Counted from the first letter of the stretch, positions 33,153 to 46,982 are shown. The stretch is DNA of 64,000 nt from Coprinopsis marcescibilis (GCA_004369085.1 ML210200.1:62001-126000), one strand, 5' to 3'. Notes: generated by a model not told the origin, from the sequence alone. Made by a program: numbers and translations.

Positions 33153-36100
33153 TCAATCTTCCTCTTCCTCCTCAATGACATTGTGCAAAGGGGCCCCATG
33201 AACGTAGCGTGCAGGACTGACCCGGCCGGGATCTTCGCCGGCGGGAACTAGGACTGGTAAAACCTCCGGAGGTGATGCCTTCGGTGATGGCGTCGGGGAG
33301 GGTGTAGCGACAACGGCGGCAGGTGCTTTCGGGGCAGCGGGCAACGACGCAGTCCTCACTGGCAACCTCGAGACGTTGAGAGGGGCAACAGGGATGGGCA
33401 CCACGTTGAGAGGCGCAGTCACAGGAACAGTAGAGCTTCTCTCCTTCTCCCTATACATCTCAATCAACGCCGCGGTTTTGCTGGTCGGACCCTTTCCCTC
33501 GCCAGACGGACTCTTCTCGATGGGCGAAGACAGGTCTGCGTTGGTTGTAATCTTGATATCGGGTACTGCCCTCGACGGCGTTACAGGAGCACCAGGAACA
33601 GGTGGTGCAGGTAACGGTCTCCTTCCTTCCGGCCTCTTAGGACTCTCATCCAACGCCACGCCAGCATCGTCCCCATCATCAAACACACTGTCCCTCGAAA
33701 TCACATCCCTCGGGTCCTCCTCATGTCGACTCACAGTCAACGCCGTCCTCCTCTCGGGATGCAAATCAAAATACCCCAACCGTCTCCCCTCCTTGGCCAT
33801 CTGCCTCGCGTTCATAATCGTCCCAACCTCTTCATCCACACTACCCTCGTTCGTAGCCCCATCATACGCCAACCCCGCCTCCTCACTCGTTAGATCCTCC
33901 GAACTGCTCATATGTCGCACTCTCCTCTCATCCACCTCCCCAAACACATGTCTATCCACCCCATAGTCCCTATCCACCCTCAACCCCTCTCCGATCCCAT
34001 ACACCTGTTCATCCGGAACGCTCGACGGCGACACACTCCTCCTCCCAGCCTCAACAGCAGCCAACACCTGCGCAACCTCCAAGCTCGCCATATCCGGATC
34101 GCTCTTCCTCAAATGCGCACCACGCCTGCGATCGACAGGGTCGAGCAGCGCAGCGTCCTGGCCGCCCATCCGCCGCTCATGGGTCCCAACTAGAATATCA
34201 ACCCACGCATCCGGCCGACTCTCCCGCCGCTTCTGCTTCACATCCTCAGGCTCGTTGCTGTCCCCGTTGTACTCGTCATCGCTGTAGCTCGCCATCCGGG
34301 TCTCGAACTCGACCGTGGAGTACTCGGCTGGGGGACCCATCATCGACCGTCGCACATTGGGACTTACGGGAAGTCGAAACCGAGAGCGCTTCTGCGACGG
34401 TGTCGACACTTGTGATTCGCCCGAGAGTTCATCACTCTTGGGAGGAGGGGGAGGTGAAGGGTTGGCGAGTCTGGGAGAGGTGGAGACGCTGAGCACCGGC
34501 GTTGGTGCAGGTCGTGCAGGGGCAGGTGGGATGGGGAGGTCAGGTAGCGGAGGTGCGTTTGCGGGGGTACGGGAAGGAGGATTAGCGGAAGGCAATCGTT
34601 GGGTATCCCTCTTCGAAAGACTGATGACCTTGGTTGCGTTGGATCCTTGCAATAGGCCCTCAAACTCGAGTTCTCTGAAGGATTGGCTTCGGGGGACGTT
34701 TCCCAGAACATACGGTTGTCCGTTGAGTGTAGCAGCTTGTTTCCATTGCTTCTTGCTCGACGGGGAGAATAACGATGGGAGACGTCGTCTGCTCTTTGAT
34801 GGTAGGGCGAGCTGCTGTCGGTACTCCAATGGGACGAATTCTTCGTAGAGTATAAGTGTCGTGTCGGTCCTAGGATCGCTTCCCCCACTTGCAGTCGTTC
34901 GTGATGGAGCTAGAGCCTTGTATTCGACCTTCGGGCACCAAAAAAGTCAGCGCAAGTACCTCTGATTCGTCAATAATTGCGTACCAAAGCCCAATTGCAA
35001 TCCCGGTCCAAGGATTCACCCCGTTCAAGGTCCATCCAACCTCCCCCATAGATGAGATCAACAAAGACGTCAACAAAAGCCTCTTCAATGACTTCCTCTG
35101 TCCCAACAACGGGCTCTGTATCCCACCCAAATGCCGGCAACGACTTTTGCTGTTTCTTGAGCTTCCTGTGGATCTCGACCTGGTTCGCTGGCCACTGGGA
35201 GACCGTGTTCACGAGCGGTGTGCTGAACTGGAGTGTGGCGGAAAGGGGTGCGTCCATACGAGAGAAACCTGCAGACGAAAAATCATTCCACGACAGTGTC
35301 TGACGCTTTGCTGCTCGTTCCTAAAAATAAGACAGGAAAATTAATGCTGTGTCGGTGACGTGAGATGAGATCAACGCTGCGTACCTGACGTGCCGATTCC
35401 GTCAGATCGAATTGCAGACGCTTGTCGTCACCGAGGTTGTTGAACCCACAATCCTCAAACTCGCCCCATTTCAGATCTGTCAAACTGCGGAACCTCTCGT
35501 CCTTGCGTTCATTGAGACCGAAATAGTCGTTGTCGGAGACGTCCGTGGAAGAAGAGAAAGTGGACGAGAGCGTGGACGAGAGGGAAACGGGCGGGGCCGT
35601 GCCGTGGCTAACATCAGGATGAAAGTTTCCAGACAGGTTCATCTTCTTCCTGTACGCATCTGAGTAGCGCGGTGGGAGCTTGAGAGTGTTCGGCGCGATG
35701 CGTTCCCATTCCCTGGACAGCGCAAAGCTGTTTGGCAAATTCGAATTAGGGAGTTTCTGTGCCCAAGCCGAGCCGGATTTTACGAGATCGGGCGAGTACA
35801 TCCGCACGTTGCGACGCACGCTCATGACGCGGACGGTGCGTGCTCCTTTGCGGGGTTGGGGTTTGGATTTGGGGTTGATGACGGGGAGCATCGATGGGTA
35901 GCCTTTGATCCATTCCTTGAGCCGGACGGGGACTCCGAGGGAGGCAGCACTGGCTGTACTTGCGCGAGGGGTGTCCTGCCACCGAACGAACGCCAACAAA
36001 AGATGTTCGAAAGCGTTCACGGAACGCAAATAATGAATGTAGGTGTGATGGAATGCCAACGTGGCCGGACCTAGGCCGAAGAAAAGGGGTCCAAAGAGCG

Positions 36101-37108
36101 GCGAAAGGGTCGGCGGTGTATGTCCGGACGAGGTGCTGTTCGCAACGAGGCGAGCGAGCAGGGACAGGAGCCGAACGACGATATATTGCAGCGGCGGAAG
36201 CAGGACTGGCAGGAACGTCTGGAAATGTGTCGAGGGATATCCGTTTGCTGTTGAGTAACATTAGCCTCGTGTCAGATAAACAGATATAGATGGCAAAAGG
36301 CTGGACGACGCGTTAATGATGTGAATCTGCGTGTAGGACGGAGATACGGTTGTGCCTGGGAGGGCGCCCAGTGGGTTATGAGATAGATAATGAATCCGGA
36401 CTCACTAATCTCAGAGTCTCTGAATTGAATATACTGTTCGTAGGACACCAATCCACGAACATCCTGGCCGCCCACAGACCTTATCACACGGGCCAGTCCC
36501 CATCTGAGACACATCCCAAGTTCATGAGGACCAGCAAACCTGGCCTCCTCCCTCCACTTCAAATCTGCCACCTGGGCTTCCTGCTGGTTTCTGGGTGCGC
36601 AGGTGTTGATAAAAGAATGAATAAGGCGTCTGACCCCAGAAGCCGAGATATCCAGCGCCGTGTTGGAGAAAATGAATGGGGTGGTGATGCCACCTCTTGT
36701 TTCCAGCTCCTCAGCGACAACCTCGACGAGACGTTCGAGCTGCTCTATGCCGAGGACTACGTGGCGCTCGTTGCAGAGGTATCCATAGTCGAGCTGCTTG
36801 CTCTGGTCGGCCGTGTCAGAGTCGTTCCGTGGACGCTCGAGGTTAAGTGGCAGAAAACTCCCGTCGGGGAAGGGGCTTTCGCCTGGAAATTCCTGATCTG
36901 TGAGGTTTGGTAGCGTTCCTGAACGCTTCGTCTGCTCCTTGCTCTTCTTCTTGTCTTTTTTCGAAGGGGTTGCCGTGCCTAGCGTCGCACTGCGATGGGC
37001 CGTTGGGCTTGCGACCCTGCCGAACTCGTCGAGGCCGTCGTCCTGAGCTTGAACAGACTTCTTTTGTGGTGTCGAGAAGGTGCGAGCACGAGAAAACAAG
37101 CTGGGCAT
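33153..37108 (-). CDS. MSB1: Msb1-like morphogenesis/polarity protein (DUF1708)
   Basis: Fungal Msb1 proteins act with Rho GTPases and formins in polarised growth at the cell cortex. Exons 37108-36406, 36247-35385, 35320-34985 and 34928-33153 give 1225 aa, all in phase, with GTGAGT, GTACGC and GTACGC donors. The RhoGAP-like DUF1708 domain spans about residues 90-600. Recognisable blocks are DYGYLCNERHVVLG, ELETRGGITTPFIFSN, HTPPTLSPLFGPLFFGLGP, HYLRSVNAFEHLLLAF, DAPLSATLQFSTPL, AFGWDTEPV and GGGWMDLERGE followed by DCNWAL-VEYKAL across the last intron. The C-terminal 590 residues are disordered, with Pro-rich and acidic segments, ending in EEEEED. Length and order match basidiomycete homologues as I know them. 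Confidence 0.87.
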
Positions 37109-37635
37109 CGGGGGGAACGATGAGGAAAGGAGGTAGAGCTACGTTGTCGACGACGGTGGAGGATATCAGACCTTCTCGGGATATTCCGAACCCCTTATGA
37201 TATAAAACAGACCGAATGATCTGCCTGTATGTCACGCACCTCAAAGTCTCAGGGCGTCCCCCTACGATTTGCTGGCGTATTGCGCGATTTGGAGAGAGAA
37301 TATGGAGGATATACGGTAGACTATACCTTGGGCAGCTTGTTTAATTCCTGAGATATCCATCAACAGCACAGTTTTGTCTCCGAATGGACCTCGCAACGGC
37401 CGTTCACACGGACAATGAAGGGCCCCCGGAACCAATTGTTAAGCTTAAGATTATTGACATGGATCTGAGCAGGTTATTATTATAGCTTTTTTAGATTGAC
37501 TTCTCGGAGGGACCAGCCTCGCGAGGAAGAATTCGACAGGGACAATTGACAGTAAATAATGAATGGAAGGAATCCTCGCAAAGCAGTACAGCCCCAGCAA
37601 TCTTGTTGTTCTTGTTCCCATCAGCCAAAAAAGAT
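37109..37635. other. intergenic; Msb1-like promoter side
   Basis: No gene. A TATATCAT-type motif lies near 37200 on the minus strand. Confidence 0.4.
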
Positions 37636-38935
37636 TTAGTACTTGGCACTACCGATACGCTCGTTTGAGACGGACGAAATCGAAGGGGGTCTGTCCCGAA
37701 TCCTGTCCTTCAAACGGCCAGCCAAAAGTGGGCGAGGGAACCCTCCATTTGACACAAACGCCGATCGTGGTTGCTAAACCAAAACCAAAAACGCATCAGC
37801 ATCGTTGATCACCAAGCAACACCTCGTGGGCTCATCGTAAACAAGCTCTTACCGTATTGGAATTGGCGTTATCGCCGCTGGAGTTGGATGAGCTTCCGAA
37901 GCCGGTGAAGGGATAAGTACTCTGGTCAAAGTTGGCTTTGTGCGCAGGTGCACTTTGGGGCTGACTTCCCTCGGCGGGTGCCTTGGTGATACCCCAACGA
38001 CTGAAGATCGAGGGCCTCGACGCAGATGCGACAACGGGTGCAGCCACGGCAGCAGATGCTAGAGCCGGTGCAGTCGTACCCATCGGAGGTGTGCCATGTG
38101 CTCCAGCAGGCGTTTCAGCCCATACATTCCTCAGTGCCGACGGGGGGACAACATTGGCCGCAGGGGCAGGTGTCAATGGCACAGGTACAGCCGATTGCAG
38201 CCCACCCGTGTCCGGACCAATACTGTACACGCGTGAATGGCCGGTACCGGGGGTATAGGTTGCAGCAAGGATGGCAGGCGGGCCTGTAACTTGACTAGCT
38301 TCTACCATAACATCTTCTTGCGCCGCTTCCGATTGCCTTCGACTTCGCCGAATGCAGAAGAACATCGTCAAGCAAAGGAAGACGACAGTTACTATACAAT
38401 ATAGAAGGGGGCGTTAGAAGTTTGCTTGGAGAACAAGGCAGGTGGTGCTACGCACTGGAGACGACGACTATGGCCGCTTTAGCCGCTGACGGAAGACCAC
38501 CGGGGAGCTTCGCTTGTTCGGTCGTCGATTCACCTTGGGAGCAGGTCTCTTCTCCATTGCTGTAGCAAAGGGAAGAGGAAGCGCTCATATCAGCATTATG
38601 GTTCCACCAGGACTTCACATTACAATAGACCCCCAGCCAGTCCATGCAAGACCGCCGCCCAACAACGTCCCCCCGTCGTTGCGGTAATTACAGGACTGGA
38701 AACTGGCAACGAAAGGACGAACAACTCACGTATTAGTCTTGCACACCTCCTCTGCAGAAGCACCAGGGACAAGGAACGCCAGAACACCGGCTCCTAACAA
38801 AATTATAAAACCTATTCCAGAGAAACCCGTCAGTCAATCTGCTCTTATCATTCCTCCCCTCTCAGGCTGACGCCTGAGCCTTAGCCACTGGCTCCACATC
38901 CAAACCAAAAGGAAACAAAACTCACTATCCATCAT
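37636..38935 (-). CDS. hypothetical single-pass membrane protein with signal peptide
   Basis: Function unknown. Exons 38935-38926, 38811-38730, 38559-38456, 38391-37853 and 37773-37636 give 290 aa with phase kept at all four introns. The N-terminus (MMDSFIILLGAGVLAFLVPG) is a signal peptide. A short lumenal or outer segment has two Cys (EEVCKTNT...EETCSQ). A transmembrane helix (AAIVVVSSITVVFLCLTMFF) follows, then CIRRSRR as stop-transfer. The cytoplasmic tail is Pro/Ala/Ser-rich and ends in a basic block (PRPLLAGRLKDRIRDRPP). The topology is sensor- or anchor-like, but no family was identified. Exon 3 is the least certain: other acceptors in 38560-38700 would add a Cys/Trp-rich stretch. Confidence 0.65.
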
Positions 38936-39783
38936 CGTCCAACCCTCAAAAGAAGAAACCAAAGGGTGCGGTTCTCCGAGAATCCTGTAGCAGGATATGG
39001 GCGGTCAACACCTATATGTCGAACTTTGAGATGTCAAAGACTTGAATATTCCGCTGGCCAGCAGACGGAGGGAGGAGGAGAAGGAGGTAAGGGTACGGTC
39101 AACGTATGCGGCGGTGGTGGACGTTCGAGATCAACTCGCAGACGACGACATCTGTCCTGCGGTTTGGGCTTTCGTATGCAACTGCCTCCATCAATCAGCG
39201 TAACCGTGATGGGAGCGGACAGGAGGCTGTGCACGGACCACCGACAAAGATATCCTGCAGCAACGGTTGTGCTTTGGCAATGGTTAGCAGCAAATGGCAC
39301 GATTCAACGTCAAGAGCGGGTATAATTCATATATAGGCCACAAGCAAGAGAAATGAACGTCAAATATGCATTAACAGCCCAAACCACACGATGGGGAAAA
39401 CGGGTGACGGAACTAGATTAAATGAATCAAGATGCAACGATTGGTGGTGTGATAAGAAAGCAGGGTAATAATGACTGGTATGTAAAAGCTGGTATAAGTA
39501 ACTCGAATGCATAACAACAGGCATTAAGCAGCATGTGAAAGCAGCAAAGGTTCGAAGATGGTAAAACACATAAATAACAGTTGGCAGTTAGTGTTATTGT
39601 CAATGATGCAGCCAGCAGTAGCAATAGACAGCAATGTGGGTATATCAGTAAAAACCTGGTCCACCTGGCGACCAAAAAAAGGAACCAGCCCAAACGAAAA
39701 GCGAATAATCGATCAGTACCCCCAGGGCTCAGGCCTGACGCCTACCCTATCACCCCATACGAAAACGACACCCCCATAACACA
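38936..39783. other. intergenic
   Basis: No supported gene. Contains a 3' UTR-like, A-rich part next to the downstream F-box gene. Confidence 0.4.
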
Positions 39784-42633
39784 TCACTCGCTAGTCCACC
39801 TAACACCCCCAACCGCCACACTCTTTAACGACGGACACTGCCTCGCCCACATCTCCATCTTCCCCTGCGGCTGGTCCGACACGCTATAGCAATAGCTCCC
39901 AACACTGCTTACAAACGACCTCTGGTCATCCGACACCGCTAGCCCCCCTAGGCCTGCAGCTGCAGCAGCCACCACCGTCGTAGTAACAGCAACGGGGGTG
40001 CTACTCCCATCCGAACCGTCCCCAGAAACATCACTGACAAAGATTTTCGAAGACCTCGTGGAACTCGCCCCGGAGCCTCCTTTGGCGGTAACAAACGACT
40101 GCGCAGTTGGCGACGGCGTTGCTGAAATTGAAGGAAACTTGTACCCCTTGTTCATCACACCAGTTGACACGCTCAGCCTATCCGGGTCAACATCCGCCCC
40201 CAGGTGCCCCGGAGAGAGATGTTGGCGGTCCGGTTCCTGTGGTGTAAATTGTCCCTCGACCACACCATTCAGAACGATATCGTTTATCGTAGGGGTATTG
40301 GATACAATTGTGCTCTTGATCCCAGCACCCATGGAAGCATTCGCGACCGAGATGTTGAGCGGCGAGAGTGGGAGAGGCTTGGCCGGCCCGAACCGACTCG
40401 ACGAAAAGGTCACATCCAGCTGCTCCAACCGCGCATACCGCGAAAGTGTAGCCTGCAGCGTCCGAAACACCATCTATACGGAGAACATAAATAGCATATT
40501 ATGATCAATACCAAAGCACATAACACCACATAAAAAGAAACGTACATCCTCCATCCCTTTTGAGAGCGCACTCTCCGATTTGAACGATATACGCAGGGAC
40601 TTGAGTCCACGCGGCTCCTCCGTGCTTTCACAGCTCCCACTCGCACTACTGCCACTCCCGCTGCTGCTATGTGCACCACCAGCACCCAAAGCAGACGACA
40701 CAACAGTCACAACCTTCTCCACCGTCCTCCTATCCACACTCTCACAAAACCTAATCTCCAACTGCTCAATCCCTCTCAACCGCGTCATCACAGCCGACGG
40801 CCTCAGCCCATCATACAAATTCGTGCTGATATTCAACGACACCTTTCGCAACAAGGGCCTTCCAAGCCTTTCCATCCCAGCATTTTCAGTGGTACTGGGT
40901 TGGAGGAGTGAAGTGGAATATGTGCTTGCTGCTGAACTCGACACTCCCGTCTGCGGGACGAGGTAGGCGAGGAAACCAGGGGTCGCGTGGAGGGTGGTGA
41001 GTTTGGGCAAAAGTGTCGAGGAATCGTAGGTGATACCCGGGGAGACCAAGCTCGTCGACGACACAGCAGCAGCGGGTACATTCCCAAACCCCGCAACCAT
41101 CGGCGAAGGCACCGGGCTCGTAATCGGCGACACCCTGAGATACGGATTATTTTGCGTGAACGGTGATCCCCCATTGGTCCCTGTTAATGGTGCAGGAGTG
41201 TCGAGGTAGTAGGTCGGCGTAACAGAGGCCGAATCACTGACACGATTGGCTTGGTTGCCATCCGGACGTCTTCCTGTCTGATCATCTGCCATAGTTGTCG
41301 CAGGTGGAGCGGGAATGAGATGGGGATGGATCGGCATTGGAGCGACCTGATAATCTTCGAGGTTGGGCAGGCTGAGCGACGTAATGTTGATCTGCCCGTC
41401 CAACCATGTGAAAAGACTGGTAGCTTCCTCTGTTGACATGGTGTGATTCATGAATGTGAGGTGGCGCAAGCCGAATGCTGAATGCTGCGAAAGCAGGGAG
41501 AGGTCGAAACAGGGAAGGGTGAGGTTAATTAGGTTCGACATTCGTTGAAGGGCGAGGGTGAATGTGGCTGTTAGAAGGGTGTTCCTCAGCTGGTTTTCAC
41601 GGTCTGGGGGTGTGGCTGAAGCTGGGACTGAGAAGGAGTGTCGTCCGGCGTTGAAAAATGTCGGCCATGTCGTGCATGAAAGCTCTACCACGAGCTCGCT
41701 AAGGTCCCGTCTCGACGCCAATAGCGCGACAAGTTTCTCCACCTGTGACCCCGAAAGTGTCTGGAAGTCAAGTGTTTGATACAGCACCAAGCGTACATTC
41801 AAAGAGAATGCACGCGAGATCCTTGCCAACCTGCAGACATGCTTTCTTGGCAAATGCAATAGCACCACATCTAGCACCTCGACTGGCAACCGGCATGATG
41901 AATCTGCTGCCCTCTGGACTGGTGGTGGGTGGAGACTCTGCTTCGACTTGGGTGGCAGTGGCGGTGATGGTGGGAGCTCTGATACGATGACAGGCGAGGG
42001 TATGTGCGAGATAGATGCGCGTTTTGGCCGGAATTTGTTCTTTGCTTTTTGGCTGAGCGACCGTAGGAGATTGGGCGAGCTACTTGTACGACTCCGGACG
42101 TACTCTGCGCTGTCCTCCTGCTCCGGCGATGTTTGAGGTGACGCCAGCGTTGTAGGGGTCATTGGCATCGACCTGTGCGACGTAAAAGATGCAGACCGCC
42201 CCAACCCGCTTGGCCTCCGAATGTCGTCGACGTCAGAGTCGTAATGCGTGTCCTCTGACGAGCATCCTGTCGCCGAGTACGCGGCAAAGGCGCTGGGTGG
42301 ATGTGAGCCCTGCTTTTGAGATGGCGAGCCCGCTGGTGACGCAGTAGCGCTCCGAAGGTGCAAATGCGTCGCGAACTGGCCCGTTTTCCTCTTGAGAGAG
42401 CTTGGGCGGAATATGGACGATACTCGGCGAATTAGGCGGTTACGACCAGCGCCAGTGTTTGGAGAGCCTTCGACCGTCGCATATTTCTCGTTCTGTTGCG
42501 ATTTCTGTTTCCGTACGGGAATATTTTCGACAGGATCGAACGGAGGTAATGCTGGCAGCGGTTTTCCGGTATTTTTAGAGGATGGAAAATTATGTTGTTG
42601 ATTTAATGAACGTTGGCGTGAAAGGAAAGACAT
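39784..42633 (-). CDS. F-box protein, LRR-like
   Basis: Predicted SCF adaptor. Exons 42633-40546 and 40473-39784 (72-bp intron, GTACGT donor) give 925 aa. The first 240 residues are a disordered Ser/Pro/Arg-rich extension. The F-box lies at about residues 245-290 (SSCRLPVEVLDVVLLHLPRK, then CRLARISRAFSLNVRL). Leucine-rich segments follow: QRMSNLINLTLPCFDLSLL, FGLRHLTFMNHTMS, INITSLSLPNLEDY, LLRKVSLNISTN and IEQLEIRFCESVD. Ser/Gly/Ala-rich inserts separate them. The C-terminus returns to a conserved-looking CPSLKSVAVGGVRW. Confidence 0.8.
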
Positions 42634-44105
42634 CGAGACTAGCTCATAGAACGAGGGAGTGACAGAATGAAGAACAGAAAGCAGAGAGAACCTTAACCGA
42701 GCAGCGAGCGGTGCATGAGAAAGTTATGCCAGACAGTTGCCAGCTCTCCACAGTTCGCTTGACAACCCCGGCAATTTGCGAGATAATTCGGCGCCAATCA
42801 AATTCTACTATGAGATCATCGTCTTGGTTGTCTTGGAGAACGACTTCGATAATCAGGAGTTGTATCATGATAAGATATGGAAATGTTGTAGATGCATTGT
42901 GTCAGTAAGGTGAGTTCGAACAAGATGGCTTTGTTACCGATATAAATACAAATCGCAACTCACAGAAGTAGAAGGTCGCCTAGTGCCAGAGATCAGCGAC
43001 CAGTGATTGACGGGACGGGGTAGGTATCGCGCAGCACCCCCTAATAGTGACTCCGACGTCGGATCACACTACTAATAGGCAACCTTCTACTATGTATGAC
43101 CCTTGGGCGCCGCTAATAATTCTTGGTGAGAACTTATTAGTTGCATTAAAGGAGAACTTGGACGTTTGCCCGAGCTCAAACGCCGGGTAAAGGTTATGGA
43201 TATACTCGGCATGAAGCAAGCGGTTACAGAAACTCCAAACAATTCACTGCTACGAACCCGAGTCATACTTTTTCATTGCTCAAATTTTGAATAACCTTTT
43301 CGTCGAGGAGCACAACTAGAACCATTCGATGGGCTCTACTTTCAGGCTTGGTAACACAGTGGAATGCTCAAAGCTATAACTTCTTGCTCACAGGTAGTAT
43401 TCCTCAAGATGTTTCAACTGCATCTGAAATGGTTTTCGTTACACAGCATCATGAATATCCTGAAGCACTGGCCCGAAGGGCAACGCCCTTAGATAACAAA
43501 TCAGACTGCTATTTTTGCTTTCGTACGTGCTTTAACTTGGGGACCCTAAACGTCAACCAGTTATATTCTAAGTCGGTTTTGACTACATCCCCCCGTCAGT
43601 CTACAGTTCCAAACCAAAACAGGCGCTGGTCATTGTGACTCCCGCGTTCTCGACATGCAGCTCGAGTGACATAGTACCAACACTAAACCCTGATGGCGTT
43701 TTGGGCGCTTGAGCTACAGATATCACATAATGTCGTACACACGTTTGTCGAGCCTGGTGTAAAATTTGGAAGGCGGAAATCGGACAACGTCACATCGGAG
43801 GTCCGAATGGGTTTGTCATATTCGACAGTCAATCGTATACCAAAGCTGCGGCCACTCATCTGTTTCGATCAGAGCAGCTGGATTGTAACCGGTATCCGTG
43901 GTTTCGGGTAATTGAGCCTCCCAGCTGACTCGGATATCCTCGTTTAATCGTACGCCGTTTGTCAGAAGAACACCGCCCGATATTAGGCCTCGGCCATTAA
44001 TAACAGCAACTTCTTGGGACAAAAAATGCTCACTACCCACTGAACATTTCGCCTCACAATCTACCTAGTACTGCCAACCACTGTCCAACTTGTCACTCTC
44101 AAGCC
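42634..44105. other. divergent intergenic region
   Basis: Shared upstream region of the F-box/LRR gene (minus) and member C (plus). No gene recognised. A short palindrome around GTGACTCCGACGTCGGATCAC lies near 43040-43065. Confidence 0.45.
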
Positions 44106-45943
44106 ATGCCACGACGCTGGGTTTTGGCGATCTACTTTGCGTCTCTACTCCTCCCGGCATATTCTCTCCAGCAGGCATCGCTGGATGCGCTTGAGGCTCG
44201 AGAGCCAGCCAAGAAAGGGCGAGCAAAAGCCAAACATCCATTGTCACCATCGAAAAATCCCGGTCCTCAATGCCATTCATCACCCAAGCCCGCAGCACCT
44301 CAGCAAAATCCCGCAAAGACGCCTACTTCGGCAGGAGCCCAGCGGAAGGCGCCAGTGGAAAAGAATCAGAAGAAAAATCAGGCTCGAGGACCGTCAGGAC
44401 AAGCATCTCCACGGGTCGGCAATTCAAAGGGTAAAAACCCAAACAGAGGACAGTCTCACAATGGCCAACGCACTCAGGCTAGTAAGGGTAAGCAAAAGCA
44501 AAAAAAGCAAAAGCAAAAAAAGCAAAAGCAAAAAAAGCAAAAGCAAAAAAATCGGGCAAGTTCTGGAAGTGTTGCAGGGGGAGGGAAGCAACGAGGTGCG
44601 TGTAATTACTCGAGACAGCTTAAGTGTAGCACACTCAACTTCCCACATCTAATCTGCAGGACACCAGAGCGGGCCACGCGATAAGAGTGGCAAATCTTCT
44701 TCTGTGGGTGCTAAGCCAACAACTCAAGGTCTGTCTATGCATCTCACCTAGCCTCACATTCAATATTAATAATTATGGTACAGGTAGCCATCATGTCTCT
44801 GCGCCAAGCATCGGTACAGATGCAGGCGGAAAGTCTCGAGCATTGGCGAAGAACAATGGCAAAAGGCCGTCGGGGTTGCCCAACACCCATTCAAAGAGTC
44901 CTGGACTAGGGAAGCCTCCATCTATTCTCTGCAGGAGAAGCGATGGGGATTGTCCAACAACGGCGGACGGTTGGATGGAGTATATGAACGACCCTAATTG
45001 GGCTGCGAGACTGGCCGCAAGTCTGCCTAGTCTGCCGCAGACTGTGAACACACCCAACCAGGCAACTGGTCAGCAGCAGAATATCCCCCCTCAAATCGCT
45101 GCTAGACCAATCAGACTGCTTCCCCAGCGAGGTCGCTATTCAAGTTCTGCGGGAACCTTTGTCAGTTCCAGCCAGAGTCCTCCACCGCAAACTGCGCCTT
45201 CGATCAACCAGAATGTAGCACCCGCAAGCATCAATCCGTCCACTGGCCAACGCTTACAGCAGCAGGGTCCCGCCAATGTGCCACAGCAGGCCGTACACAA
45301 TCCCTCGAATGCAGTGGGAGGTTCGTCAAGCTTGTTTGGTGCGATGGGCGGCTATACGTACGGAGCCCCACCTCAATTACCACCACACACTGACTCCCAA
45401 AACACCAACACCAACACCCCTGCGTTTGTTCAAGGGTCGTCTTCTGGTGTGAAGGAAGGGGGCGTGGTGACGCAGTGGCTTAGGAAGAAACGGGTAGATG
45501 ATCCAGAGCACTATCAGAAGTACATGGAACGGGCGAAAATCAGCAATGCCAAGTGGCGAAAGAAGAAAAGTCAGGCCAAGGCCGCAGCTAAGCGTGCCGG
45601 TGCTCCCCCAGTGAAGGATAAAACGGGGAGTCAACGTTCCAGGAAGAACAGAGAGAAGCTCAGGATGGACGTAATAAGTGGGGACCCTGCCGCCATAGCA
45701 AGATACGAGGAGATCAAAAGGCAAGGCAGAGAGAGATCAAAGAGGTATAGCGAGAAAAAGGAACGAAAAAGGAAACAGCGCAGTGAAGGTGATGGTGGCA
45801 GTGACGGTGAGGAGAGGCCACCCATAGAGCTACCTGAGGCCTTCCTATTTACGTTCAGGCCTCCAAGTCCTGGGGAAGGTGGCGCTGGAGGGGCGGTTGC
45901 AGCAAGAGATCTACTGGTGGATGAAGATGATTATTGGTGGTAA
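44106..45943 (+). CDS. family member C: secreted basic protein (572 aa)
   Basis: Function unknown. Exons 44106-44595, 44660-44728 and 44784-45943; both introns are phase 1 and match member D in position and partly in sequence. Signal peptide at 1-21 (MPRRWVLAIYFASLLLPAYS), then LEAREPAKKG. The body is Lys/Gln-rich, including four copies of KQKQK. Exon 2 ends in SSVGAKPTTQG, shared with D. The CX6C motif (C235, C242) reads LCRRSDGDCPT, followed by a W...NDPNWAARL motif like B. The C-terminal third has a charged helix with VISGDPAAIARYEEIKRQ, then GGAGGAVAARDLLVDEDDYWW. Member D follows on the same strand about 1 kb downstream. It looks intact. Confidence 0.82.
44490..44550 (+). repeat. 15-bp minisatellite coding KQKQK
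   Basis: Four units of AAGCAAAAGCAAAAA in the first exon of member C. Confidence 0.8.
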
Positions 45944-46905
45944 CAAATGGGTCACTCCCTCCTCGGATATTTAGTCACATTTTGTTTTTGGCTATCATTT
46001 CCCCCACACAGTGACACATGCTATGTACTAGTAGTAAGCGCAGGACTTTGTAAACATGTCGAAGATATATCGAAGCCTTATTTATTTATTGTTATTTCGC
46101 TACTATGAACACTGGAACGGCTACCGTCCTTTTCTGAAGCAAATATTTCATATTTCATCGGTACTTTGCTCAAAGACCAGCCATCAGCGCACTTGCCAAC
46201 TTCCGCTCTCCCTTGATGAACATCGCGAGTCTAGTATCATACAAAACATTCAAGACTAAAGGAAACAGAGGCTGTAGATTTGGATGTGGCGGTACTGGTA
46301 TGAATGAAATAGGATTTCGAAAGGGGGTTGAAACTATTTTCTGGTTGTGTGGTGAGCACTATGTACCGCCCCGAGTCAACATTGCAACTTTGACCCACCG
46401 AGGAGACGAACTTTGTATTTTATTTGGCCATGCATCTTGTGTATACTCGCGCGCACAAACTAGGTTTTTTTAGGTTGACGCTTTTGAGACTCGACGACGT
46501 GGACTTGGTTAACTGCGCCCACCTCTGCCTACGCGATGATAAGGGCCGTCAGTCTCGCATAGAACGCGGCCAATATGGACACTGCAGCCGCGCCCAAGAG
46601 CCCACAATGACTCACAGGTAAGTACTGTAAGCCTTGGAATACCGAGCAACGCCCCAACCAGTCCCACAGCCACCAAGCCAGTGTGCAACAGGAGCCACAG
46701 GAATGATTCTCGTACGTAAGTAATAGTATTATACCGTCAGACGTGTACGTGGTGGACCCGACATTGATCGTGCATGAGAACGGGAGTCGGAAAGACCGAC
46801 TGTGATCGCATGTCGGTTGTCAGGTACCGCGGTACTGAAACCGCCGCCCTTTGGGGCTCTGCAGATTATTTATTGAGAGGCCATGCAAAAAGACATGAAT
46901 CGCAT
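45944..46905. other. intergenic between members C and D
   Basis: No supported gene. Confidence 0.4.
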
Positions 46906-46913
46906 TTTATACT
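46906..46913 (+). promoter_or_regulatory. TATA-like element of family member D
   Basis: TTTATACT about 70 bp upstream of the ATG at 46983. Confidence 0.35.
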
Positions 46914-46982
46914 TATCGCATCACAGAAGACACTCACCAACGCCGCAATCTAATCGCCTACCAAACCAAATCATTTCGAGCA

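Noticed and set aside
43348..43638. 96-codon plus-strand frame upstream of member C
   Set aside because: No signal peptide, domain or splice support; intergenic composition.
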